From NCBI GenBank assembly GCA_017940545.1, contig JAGAYI010000019.1:1-32244 (forward strand): 32,244 nucleotides of DNA, written 5' to 3'. Below are positions 23,058-30,636 of the stretch, one piece after another. The notes beneath the pieces are model-generated. The model ran no database searches. It was not told the DNA's origin and worked only from the letters and a program-made list of their open reading frames with translations. The position numbers were made by a program, and so were the translations under genes. The number at the start of each line of letters is the position of its first letter. The stretch's first letter is position 1. Origin of the DNA: Prevotella sp. (GTDB lineage: Bacteria; Bacteroidota; Bacteroidia; Bacteroidales; Bacteroidaceae).

Positions 23058-25058
23058 TTAAAGGGCTAATAGTATTAACGTCAATCCTACGGCACCACAA
23101 AGGAACCACACGGCATACTGACGCACGTCGCCACTCTGCCACGGGCGCAACGACTCGCCGGCCTCGTTGGCTCCCCAAGCCATGAAGTTGAACGTGCCGT
23201 CAACAACGTGGCGGTCGAACCAGGCAATGGGGGTTGAGACGCAGCGGAAGATGATGCGATGGGTGACAAACTGCCATATCTCGTCCTGATAGAAACGCTT
23301 GTAGGCTGCACGGTGCAGACGGGGGAACGTCTTGTACAGGCGGTCGGCTACGGGCTGCTGCTCTCCTTTGTATATATAGGTTGCCAGGCAGATGCTCAGA
23401 ATGGCAATAATCGTAGAGGTAGCGGCTACCTGTGTATCGAAGTGGATGGTGTAGTCGGTACCGGTAGCGGTAACGAACGAACCGAACGAACCGCCCCACC
23501 CTAAGAAGCCTGCCAGCGTGGTATAGACACCAACGCCGACGGTGATGACGCAAAGCACTATCAAGGGGATGGTCATGGTGAGCGGTGCCTCGTGGGGCGT
23601 ATGGTGCTCGTGAGCCTCTTTGTTCTCAGTACCCCAGAAGATTCCGTAGTACAGGCGGAACATGTAGAAGGCGGTCATGGCGGCAATGCCAGTCATGATG
23701 TAGCCGACAATGGGGCTGTACTCCATGCAAGCTGTGATAATCTCGTCTTTCGAGCTGAAACCCGAGAAGAAGGGTATGCCGGCAATGGCCAGGCAAGAGA
23801 TGAGGAACGTGATGTGGGTGATGGGCATGTACTTGCGCAGGCCACCCATCAGAGCCATCTCGTTGCTATGAACGGCATGGATGATGCAACCTGCACCAAG
23901 GAAGAGGCAGGCCTTGAACATGGCGTGAGTAAACAGATGGAACATGGAAGCCATGTAGCCTAACGAGGCATGGTTGTCGATAACGGCCTCGTCACCGTGA
24001 CCAGGCAGGCAGACACCGAGAGCCACCATCATGAAGGCAATCTGCGAAATGGTTGAGAAGGCGAGCACACGCTTGATGTCGCTCTGGGCACAGGCCACGG
24101 CAGCGGCATAGAAAGCGGTGAAGACACCCACCCAAACCACGATGTCGAGCGACTCGGGGGCATACTGAATCCACAGGGGGAACATGCGGGCAATCTGGAA
24201 CACACCGGCTACCACCATCGTTGCAGCATGGATGAGGGCTGAAACGGGTGTCGGACCCTCCATGGCGTCAGGCAGCCAGATGTGCAGGGGGAACATGGCA
24301 CTCTTACCGGCACCACCAATGAACATCAGCACAAGGGCGGTGGGCAGAATGAATGCACCGGCTGTCATGGCCTTGGCTGCACTACCGACAATGAACGGGG
24401 TGGCCCCCTCGCCCATCACCAGGTGGTTGACAAACGAGAAGCTGAACGAGTCGGTGTAATAGCCGAACAGCAGGATGCCGACGAGGAAGAACATATCGGC
24501 AAAGCGCGTCACGATAAAGGCTTTCTTGGAAGCGGCAATGGCGGGCTTCAGCGGATAGTAGAATCCGATCAGCAAGTAAGAGGAAACACCTACGAGCTCC
24601 CAGAAGAGGTACATCTGGAAGATATTTGTGGCCAGAACCAGTCCGAGCATGGACATGGTGAACAGGCTCAGGAAGGCGTAGTAACGCTGGAATCCCTTTT
24701 CGCCGTGCATATAGCCGAAGGAGTAGATGTGTACCATGAGGCTGACGGTGGAAATGACAATGAGCATCATGACCGAGATGGGGTCGAGCAGGACACCCAT
24801 GTCGAAATGCAGATTGCCCAGCGGCAGCCATGTGAAGTTATAGGGTACGAAAGTTGCGAAGCTGCCATCAGCCAGGCGGTCGGCCGTAAAATAGGTAAAG
24901 GCCGTCCAGTATGACAGTAGCGTAACCAGTCCCAGCGATGTGGTGCCGATAAGACCGGCGGCCTTATGCGACATCTTCATGCCCGCCAGTGCCAGAATCA
25001 CGAATGATAGCGCAGGCAGCAGAAGAATCAGGAAGGAATAACTATATACTGTTTCCAT
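23058..25058 (-). CDS. nuoL: Complex I subunit L, antiporter-like
   Basis: NuoL is the distal antiporter-like subunit; its long lateral helix braces the membrane arm. The 666-residue length fits the family (about 610-660 or a little more). The sequence has the expected WELVGVSSYLLIGFYYP segment with the key Glu, WLPDAMEGPTPVSALIHAATMV, and a long C-terminal extension containing a loop (about 585-625) before the last helix. It starts 41 bp after nuoK in an AT-rich spacer. Confidence 0.96.
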   Translation of the reverse strand: METVYSYSFLILLLPALSFVILALAGMKMSHKAAGLIGTTSLGLVTLLSYWTAFTYFTADRLADGSFATFVPYNFTWLPLGNLHFDMGVLLDPISVMMLIVISTVSLMVHIYSFGYMHGEKGFQRYYAFLSLFTMSMLGLVLATNIFQMYLFWELVGVSSYLLIGFYYPLKPAIAASKKAFIVTRFADMFFLVGILLFGYYTDSFSFSFVNHLVMGEGATPFIVGSAAKAMTAGAFILPTALVLMFIGGAGKSAMFPLHIWLPDAMEGPTPVSALIHAATMVVAGVFQIARMFPLWIQYAPESLDIVVWVGVFTAFYAAAVACAQSDIKRVLAFSTISQIAFMMVALGVCLPGHGDEAVIDNHASLGYMASMFHLFTHAMFKACLFLGAGCIIHAVHSNEMALMGGLRKYMPITHITFLISCLAIAGIPFFSGFSSKDEIITACMEYSPIVGYIMTGIAAMTAFYMFRLYYGIFWGTENKEAHEHHTPHEAPLTMTIPLIVLCVITVGVGVYTTLAGFLGWGGSFGSFVTATGTDYTIHFDTQVAATSTIIAILSICLATYIYKGEQQPVADRLYKTFPRLHRAAYKRFYQDEIWQFVTHRIIFRCVSTPIAWFDRHVVDGTFNFMAWGANEAGESLRPWQSGDVRQYAVWFLCGAVGLTLILLAL

Positions 25059-25099
25059 TTTTCAACTTTTTAATTCTTTAACTTTTTTACCTTCAAACA

Positions 25100-25408
25100 C
25101 TACCATTTCATATTCTTAATGCTGTCCACGCTGTCACTCTTGAAGTTGCGATAGACATTAATGATAATAGCAATGGCGACGGCCGACTCGGCTGCTGCCA
25201 CACCGATGACGAAGAGCGTCATGAACATGCCCTCCATGCCCTGCGGGTAGAGCAGACGGTTGACGGCGGCGAAGTTGATGTCAACGGCATTGAGCACCAG
25301 CTCGACCGAAATGAGCATGGCAATGAGGTTACGACGGGTGACGAAGCCAAACACGCCGATGAAGAACAGCAGGGCGCTCAGTATGAAATAACATTCTACG
25401 GGTATCAT
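25100..25408 (-). CDS. nuoK: Complex I subunit K
   Basis: NuoK is a three-helix membrane subunit that continues the proton path. The 102-residue protein keeps the two conserved membrane glutamates, E36 (ISVELVLN) and E74 (AAAESAVA). The frame is open to 25453, but the ATG at 25408 overlaps the nuoJ stop as ATGA and gives the normal length. Confidence 0.96.
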   Translation of the reverse strand: MIPVECYFILSALLFFIGVFGFVTRRNLIAMLISVELVLNAVDINFAAVNRLLYPQGMEGMFMTLFVIGVAAAESAVAIAIIINVYRNFKSDSVDSIKNMKW

Positions 25409-25920
25409 TTCTCTTCCTCCTTTCTTGCTACAACCAAACCACCAATAATACATGCCAGCAGGAACAACGAGATGAGCTCGAAGGGCAGAACATACTCGAA
25501 CTTACCTGCACCTACCAAGGCATTACCAATATCGCTCATGGGCACCTCAATATTCGTGGGAGCCGTCGTGACAAAGCCTGTCTTCAGCAGAATCACGCCT
25601 ACCACCACCAGTCCGGCAAGGGCTGCCAGAGCGCCACGCAGCAGTTTGCTGGCTTTCAGCTTTTCTTCCAGTCCCTGTAGGGTACGCTTGCTCACCAGCT
25701 GTATGGCAAAGACGTAAATCATGGTCACGCCACCGGCATAGACCGATATCTGAGCAGCGCCTAAGAATGTATAGTCGAGCAGGAAATAGATACCTGCCAC
25801 TCCAAACAGCACGAACAACATGAATGTTGCAGCGCGCATGATTCGCTTGGTCGTCACGCACAGCAGGGCTGAACCGATGATGACCACAGCGAGAATGCAA
25901 AACATGATTATATTTCCCAT
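25405..25920 (-). CDS. nuoJ: Complex I subunit J
   Basis: NuoJ is a five-helix membrane subunit next to NuoK. The 171-residue protein has five hydrophobic segments, with the conserved region around AQISVYAGGVTMIYVFAIQL. It overlaps nuoK by 4 bp and starts 6 bp after nuoI. Confidence 0.95.
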   Translation of the reverse strand: MGNIIMFCILAVVIIGSALLCVTTKRIMRAATFMLFVLFGVAGIYFLLDYTFLGAAQISVYAGGVTMIYVFAIQLVSKRTLQGLEEKLKASKLLRGALAALAGLVVVGVILLKTGFVTTAPTNIEVPMSDIGNALVGAGKFEYVLPFELISLFLLACIIGGLVVARKEEEK

Positions 25921-25926
25921 AACCGT

Positions 25927-26478
25927 TTACTTCGTTTTAGTGTTAAACTTACCTATCTCCTGCGGAGCACCGCCATTGAGAAGGTTGGGCAGAGAGCCGC
26001 CCTGATAAACCTCCTTGTCGAGGTGCAACACCAGCTTCGAGCGGTCGAACACTGCGTTCTCAAAGTCGTTAGTAAACTCAATAGCGTCAAAGTTGCACGC
26101 ATTCGTACACAGCTGACAGAACATGCAGTCGCCAAGGTCGTACAGGTAGTCGTCGAGCACCTTTTTCTTCTTGCCCGTCTCAGGATCTTCTGCCATGTGT
26201 GACGTAATCTTGATGGTTCCGTTAGGGCACGATTTCTCGCACAGCGTACAGGCCGTGCACTTGTAGCTGCCGTCCTCATTACGCTTGAACACAAGACGCC
26301 CGCGGTGACGCTTGGCCACGTGGAGCGTTGTCTTGCGGTTCTCGGGGTACTGCTCGGTTGACTTATTGGTGAAGAAGTCCTTGAAGTATTCCTTCCAGGT
26401 AATCTTCATGCCGGTAGCCAACGTCTTCAAGCCGTGCCCGATTTCTCCAAAATATGATTGTTCTTTTTCCATTTCCAT
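25927..26478 (-). CDS. nuoI: Complex I subunit I, 2x[4Fe-4S] ferredoxin-like
   Basis: NuoI carries two tetranuclear iron-sulfur clusters that pass electrons towards NuoB. The 183-residue protein has two CxxCxxCxxxC motifs: C74/C77/C80/C84 and C118/C121/C124/C128, each followed by a more distal Pro- or Asn-containing turn as in 8Fe ferredoxins. An N-terminal amphipathic part (about 10-37) resembles the segment that lies on the membrane. It ends 6 bp before nuoJ and starts 3 bp after nuoH. With NuoF and NuoG missing from the operon, NuoI is a likely entry point for an external electron donor. Confidence 0.95.
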   Translation of the reverse strand: MEMEKEQSYFGEIGHGLKTLATGMKITWKEYFKDFFTNKSTEQYPENRKTTLHVAKRHRGRLVFKRNEDGSYKCTACTLCEKSCPNGTIKITSHMAEDPETGKKKKVLDDYLYDLGDCMFCQLCTNACNFDAIEFTNDFENAVFDRSKLVLHLDKEVYQGGSLPNLLNGGAPQEIGKFNTKTK

Positions 26479-26481
26479 ACT

Positions 26482-27570
26482 TTATTTAATATACAGTCCC
26501 AGCGCCACAACAACCGTCATCAGCACGAGGTTGATGAGAGCCAGCGGCATCAGGTATTTCCACTCTAACTTCAGAATCTGGTCAATGCGCAGACGAGGGA
26601 AGGTCCACTTAATCCACATGAGCAGCCAAACGAGTGCAAAGGTCTTGCCCATGAACCATACAATACCGGGAATGTAGTTCATCACCGCATCGAAAGCGCC
26701 GACACCGATGTTGACAGGTGCCCAGCCACCCAGGAATACGGCAGCGGCAATGCCGGCAATAATAAACAGGTTGAGGAACTCTGCCAGATAGAAGAAGCCG
26801 AAGCCCATACCAGAATACTCGGTGTGGTGACCGGCGGTCAGCTCGCTCTCGGCCTCGGCCATGTCGAACGGGCCACGGTTGGCCTCGGCGTTACCGGCAA
26901 TGAGGAACACGAAGAAGGCAATCAGCGCAGGAATGTGTCCCTGGAAGATGAGCCACTTGAAGGGGCCCGTCTGGGCCTCCACAATGCCCGACATCTGCAT
27001 GGTGCCGGTCAGGATGACGGCGGTAATCAAGCAGAGGCAGAGCGACATCTCGTAGCTGATCATCTGGACGGCACCACGCATGGCGCTGACCACAGAATAT
27101 TTGTTGTTGGAACCCCAACCAGCAAGGAAGATGCCTACCACGCCTATCGAAGAGATGGCGGTGAGCAGGAACACGCCGACGTTGAAGTCGAGAATGGTGG
27201 CACCATTGTTCCAGGGAAGGAACGAGAATGCACCCACCGAACCAACGATGACCAACAGCGGTGCCACAGCATAAAGGAACTTGTCGGCCTTGTCAACAAA
27301 GAATATCTCCTTGATGAGCATCTTGAAGACGTCGGCAAACACTTGCAGCAGTCCCCAGTAGCCCACACGCATCGGGCCCAGACGGCACTGGAAGTAGGCA
27401 CACACCTTACGTTCCATAAATATCAGTGCGCATGCTATCAGCGCATAGGCTACCAGAATGAACACGCCTACCAGCACGCACTCTATCAGTATTGTCAACC
27501 ACTCAGGACAGCCTAACGTGTCCATCAGGAACTGGTTGAACCATTGTGTTACTATAGAAAAATCAAACAT
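26482..27570 (-). CDS. nuoH: Complex I subunit H
   Basis: NuoH is the membrane subunit that helps to form the quinone chamber and links it to the proton channels. The 362-residue protein has about eight hydrophobic segments and the family motifs ERKVCAYFQCRLGPMRVGYWG and GNAEANRGPFDMAEAESELTAG with its conserved acidic residues. The frame can be extended to a GTG at 27582, but that codon lies in the inverted-repeat element at 27580-27733; ATG at 27570 is more credible. A 173-bp gap separates it from nuoCD, the widest in the operon. Confidence 0.95.
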   Translation of the reverse strand: MFDFSIVTQWFNQFLMDTLGCPEWLTILIECVLVGVFILVAYALIACALIFMERKVCAYFQCRLGPMRVGYWGLLQVFADVFKMLIKEIFFVDKADKFLYAVAPLLVIVGSVGAFSFLPWNNGATILDFNVGVFLLTAISSIGVVGIFLAGWGSNNKYSVVSAMRGAVQMISYEMSLCLCLITAVILTGTMQMSGIVEAQTGPFKWLIFQGHIPALIAFFVFLIAGNAEANRGPFDMAEAESELTAGHHTEYSGMGFGFFYLAEFLNLFIIAGIAAAVFLGGWAPVNIGVGAFDAVMNYIPGIVWFMGKTFALVWLLMWIKWTFPRLRIDQILKLEWKYLMPLALINLVLMTVVVALGLYIK

Positions 27571-27579
27571 ATAAAAGCT

Positions 27580-27733
27580 CACCCAAGCCCTCCCAAAGGG
27601 AGGAATGTTAAGTTACATGGTTGGGTGCTCCATTTATTAATCGTTATACATTCATTTTATAAAACTCGTATTTAGCGAAAGTTCTTCCACCCTTGTCACC
27701 TCAGACATCCCTCCCTCTGGGAGGGCTTGGGTG
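27580..27733. repeat. MITE-like inverted-repeat element inside the nuo operon
   Basis: CACCCAAGCCCTCCC at 27580-27594 is the exact reverse complement of GGGAGGGCTTGGGTG at 27719-27733. Each end also folds on itself: CCTCCC-AAA-GGGAGG at 27589-27603 and CCCTCCC-TCT-GGGAGGG at 27709-27725. The interior is AT-rich and codes for nothing recognisable. The right end followed by GGTTTTTT at 27733-27739 could terminate plus-strand (antisense) transcription. Confidence 0.85.
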
Positions 27734-27743
27734 GTTTTTTCGC

Positions 27744-29354
27744 CTATCTGTCAATATCAGGTATCACGAAGTCTATTGCAGCACCCGTGGCCACGAGGTC
27801 GGCAATTTTCTGGCCGCGCAGCATGGGGTCGAGCGCACCGGTCAGCGAGAGGCCCATGGGGCGCATCTTCAGACGGTACGGGCTCTTGTCGCCACGAGAG
27901 TCGAGATAGACGCCGAACTCACCGCTGGCACCTTCTACAGAGAAGTACCACTGTCCCTCAGGCACCTTGATGATGGGCTTCTGCTTGACGTAGAAGTCGC
28001 CCTCGGGAATGTTGTCGATGAGCTGCTCAATGATTCTGAGGCTCTGGTACATCTCCGTGATGTGACAGGTGTAACGGTCCATGGTGTCGCATCCGGTCAT
28101 GGTGACCTGCTCCCACTCCACCTTGTCGTACATGTCGTAGGGGTGGTTCTTGCGCACGTCGTTCTTCCAGCCAGAAGCGCGTCCAGCAGGTCCTGTCACG
28201 GCATACGAGATGCAGTCTTCAAGCGACATGGGACCAACGTTCTCAAAGCGTTTGTGGGTGATGATATTGTCACCGAACACATCGACGTACTCCTGAATAA
28301 TGGGCTTCATATACTTGATGAGATCCTTCACATTCTTCACGAAGTTCGGGTCGATGTCGTCCTGCAGACCACCGATGCGGTAGTAGTTCTGAATCAGTCG
28401 GCCACCGGTGGTTTCCTCCATGCAGTTCAACACATGTTCACGGTCGCGCATGCTGTAGAGGAATGCCGTCAGGGCACCCATGTCCTGTGCACAGCAGCCT
28501 ACGTAGAGCAGGTGGCTGTCCAGTCGCTGCAACTCGTCCATGATGGTACGGATGTACTTGATGCGGTCGGTCAGTTCAACGCCGAGGCCTTCCTCGATAA
28601 CACCTACTAAAGCATGGCGGTGCATCATGGCACTCAGATAGTTGAGACGATCGGTTAAAGCAAGAGTCTGTGGATAGGTCATCGTCTCGCACATCTTCTC
28701 AATGCCGCGGTGGATGTAGCCTAAGTGCGGATAGACACGCTTCACAGTCTCACCGTTGAGTACGGTTTGGAGGCGGAGCACACCGTGGGTTGAGGGGTGC
28801 TGCGGACCGATATTGATGACGTACTCGTCGGCGGTGAACAGCTTGTTCTGCTTCGACTGCAGGTTGCCGTCCTTATCCAGATAGTACTCAAGACCATAGT
28901 CGGGTTCTACGTCATCCTCCAGCGTATATTCGTCGTTGAACTTCCAGTCCTTGCGGAAGGGGTAGCCCTTGAAGTCGGAACGCAGGAACAAGCGGCGCAT
29001 GTCGGGATGGCCCAGGAAAACGATGCCGTAGAAGTCATATACTTCACGCTCCAAGAGGTCGGCGACGCGCCATAATCCCGACACAGTCGGGATGTACGGA
29101 ACGGGCTGCCCGTCAGTATCGCCGGTACCGTTGCTTGACATGCCGTCGCCACAAACCTGTGTGCGGGCCAGTTGCTTGACAGAGCAACGTTCGTGCGTAT
29201 CGGTATTCTCTAAGATGTAGATACAACCGAGGCCCTCTTCGCCGAAGTCCTCGCCGACGATGGTTACCAGATAGTCAAAGTGCTTCTTTTCCTTCAAGTT
29301 GCGCATCTCCTGTGCGAACTTGTCAAAGTCGAATGATAAAAAGTCTAACTTCAT
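27744..29354 (-). CDS. nuoCD: Complex I fused subunit CD
   Basis: The 536-residue protein joins NuoC (about 1-150) and NuoD (about 170-536), as in many Bacteroidota and gammaproteobacteria. The NuoC part ends with LEREVYDFYGIVFLGHPDMR, its hallmark. The NuoD part starts with NIGPQHPSTHGVLRLQ, the loop that lines the quinone site, and continues with HLGYIHRGIEKMCE and the C-terminal DPMLRGQKIADLVATGAAIDFVIPDIDR. It sits at the junction of the hydrophilic and membrane arms where quinone is reduced. Its ATG overlaps the nuoB stop by 4 bp. Confidence 0.96.
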   Translation of the reverse strand: MKLDFLSFDFDKFAQEMRNLKEKKHFDYLVTIVGEDFGEEGLGCIYILENTDTHERCSVKQLARTQVCGDGMSSNGTGDTDGQPVPYIPTVSGLWRVADLLEREVYDFYGIVFLGHPDMRRLFLRSDFKGYPFRKDWKFNDEYTLEDDVEPDYGLEYYLDKDGNLQSKQNKLFTADEYVINIGPQHPSTHGVLRLQTVLNGETVKRVYPHLGYIHRGIEKMCETMTYPQTLALTDRLNYLSAMMHRHALVGVIEEGLGVELTDRIKYIRTIMDELQRLDSHLLYVGCCAQDMGALTAFLYSMRDREHVLNCMEETTGGRLIQNYYRIGGLQDDIDPNFVKNVKDLIKYMKPIIQEYVDVFGDNIITHKRFENVGPMSLEDCISYAVTGPAGRASGWKNDVRKNHPYDMYDKVEWEQVTMTGCDTMDRYTCHITEMYQSLRIIEQLIDNIPEGDFYVKQKPIIKVPEGQWYFSVEGASGEFGVYLDSRGDKSPYRLKMRPMGLSLTGALDPMLRGQKIADLVATGAAIDFVIPDIDR

Positions 29355-30082
29355 GCCTGCTCCTCCTTTGTTCTAACCTGAGCACTCTGGGTACTCTTCA
29401 TCTCGTTCACAAATTCTTCAGGGACGTCGGTCACCACGATGGGTGCACGGCGGTTGTCGCCTAACTTGCGAGCTACCAGCTCCTCGTTGGAAACGCCGAG
29501 CTCACGCTCTTCTGCTGACTGCTTGTGGTTGGCACCACCAAAGAATTTCTCAATCTTCACCTTGCGCTGCAGCTGCATCATGCCATACATGATAGCTTCC
29601 GGACGAGGCGGACAACCAGGAATGAATACATCGACAGGGATGATTTCCTCGATGCCCTTCACCACATGGTAGCTCGACTTGAAGGGGCCTCCGCTGATGG
29701 CGCAGCCGCCAACGGCTACCACATACTTCGGCTCGGCCATTTCGTCGTACAGACGCTTCAGGGCGGGAGCCATCTTGTGGGTGATTGTGCCGGCACACAT
29801 AATGAGGTCGGCCTGTCGGGGGGAGTTACGTGTCACCTCGAAACCGAAGCGGGCAAAGTCGTAGCGGCTGCACCCGCAGGCCATGAACTCGATGCCGCAG
29901 CAGGAGGTTGCGAAGGTGAGCGACCAAAGCGAATTGCTTCGACCCCAGTTGATGAGCTTGTCCAAAGAACCGGTCACTACGTTGACGCCGCCTTCATGCA
30001 GTTCGTCGATAATCTTCTCCAACGACTCGTTGTCGTTCCATTCCTCGTAGGGAATGCTTTTGATTTTCGGCTTTATTTCCAT
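29351..30082 (-). CDS. nuoB: Complex I subunit B, N2 cluster carrier
   Basis: NuoB holds the terminal [4Fe-4S] cluster N2, which hands electrons to quinone. The 243-residue protein has the ligand cysteines C61 and C62 (TSCCGIEFMACG), C127 (VGGCAISGG) and C157 (IPGCPPRPEA). A C-terminal extension of about 60 residues (from about 182) is longer than in enterobacterial NuoB and lacks recognisable motifs. The frame is open to 30193, but ATG at 30082 overlaps the end of nuoA by 10 bp and gives a normal N-terminus. Confidence 0.96.
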   Translation of the reverse strand: MEIKPKIKSIPYEEWNDNESLEKIIDELHEGGVNVVTGSLDKLINWGRSNSLWSLTFATSCCGIEFMACGCSRYDFARFGFEVTRNSPRQADLIMCAGTITHKMAPALKRLYDEMAEPKYVVAVGGCAISGGPFKSSYHVVKGIEEIIPVDVFIPGCPPRPEAIMYGMMQLQRKVKIEKFFGGANHKQSAEERELGVSNEELVARKLGDNRRAPIVVTDVPEEFVNEMKSTQSAQVRTKEEQA

Positions 30083-30423
30083 TCCAGCGCTCCTTTCCGC
30101 CAAGCGTATGCCAGGCCTAAAACAAGTACTACCAAGAAGAAGCCGATGGACAGCAGAGCTGCCGAACCAAACTCCTTCACTACTACAGCCCATGGATAGA
30201 GGAAAACCGTTTCCACATCAAACATGAGAAACAGGATGGCGAACAGGTAGAAGCCAATATGCGAAGGCAGCCAACTCGATCCACGAGTGGGGATACCACA
30301 CTCGTAGGGTTCGCCTTTCACCTTGTTATAGCTTCTGGGGCCAATGAGTTTCGCAACTACGTAGGCCGCCGCCACCAATGTAATAGCCGTTATCAAAACG
30401 GTAATTAACAAAGTAAAATTCAT
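30073..30423 (-). CDS. nuoA: Complex I subunit A
   Basis: NuoA is a three-helix membrane subunit near the quinone chamber. The 116-residue protein has the conserved loop YECGIPTRGSSW and the acidic FDVETVFLYPWAV segment. It is the first gene of the operon; the promoter lies about 45 bp upstream. Confidence 0.96.
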   Translation of the reverse strand: MNFTLLITVLITAITLVAAAYVVAKLIGPRSYNKVKGEPYECGIPTRGSSWLPSHIGFYLFAILFLMFDVETVFLYPWAVVVKEFGSAALLSIGFFLVVLVLGLAYAWRKGALEWK

Positions 30424-30467
30424 AATGTTTATAATATATTATAATGTCGTTCTCGCGAATCGTGGTG

Positions 30468-30499
30468 CAAAGGTAGTAAATAAATTGTGAACGAACGAA
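30468..30499 (-). promoter_or_regulatory. Promoter of the nuo operon
   Basis: The minus strand reads TACCTTTG (30475-30468) 45 bp before the nuoA ATG. At a spacing of 20 bp stands TTCG (30499-30496), a weak -33 box. Confidence 0.65.
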
Positions 30500-30542
30500 C
30501 AATTATGAATTAAAAATGAAAAATTATTTGACCGGGAGTACT

Positions 30543-30629
30543 GCAAGAGGGTGTGTCAAAATGAAGTGAACCCCGAAAGTTAGACAAAAAACTTTCGGGG
30601 TTCACTTCAAAATAGGCACATCCTCTTGC
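30543..30629. repeat. 87-bp imperfect palindrome between the phosphatase gene and nuoA
   Basis: The inner arms TGAAGTGAACCCCGAAAGT (30562-30580) and its exact reverse complement (30591-30609) are separated by 10 bases. Outer arms GCAAGAGGGTGTG and its near-complement CACATCCTCTTGC continue the pairing with few mismatches. Sequence such as GAACCCCGAAAGTTAGACA resembles ends of IS3-like elements, so a MITE origin is possible; it may also terminate the upstream phosphatase transcript. Confidence 0.85.
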
Positions 30630-30636
30630 TTTTTTG

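Noticed and set aside
27571-27582. GTG start for nuoH at 27582
   Set aside because: The codon is created by the inserted inverted-repeat element; the ATG at 27570 gives the usual N-terminus.
21000-30000. Many long plus-strand open frames opposite the nuo genes
   Set aside because: They are shadows of the GC-rich nuo coding strands, with His/Gln/Arg-rich composition and no family resemblance.
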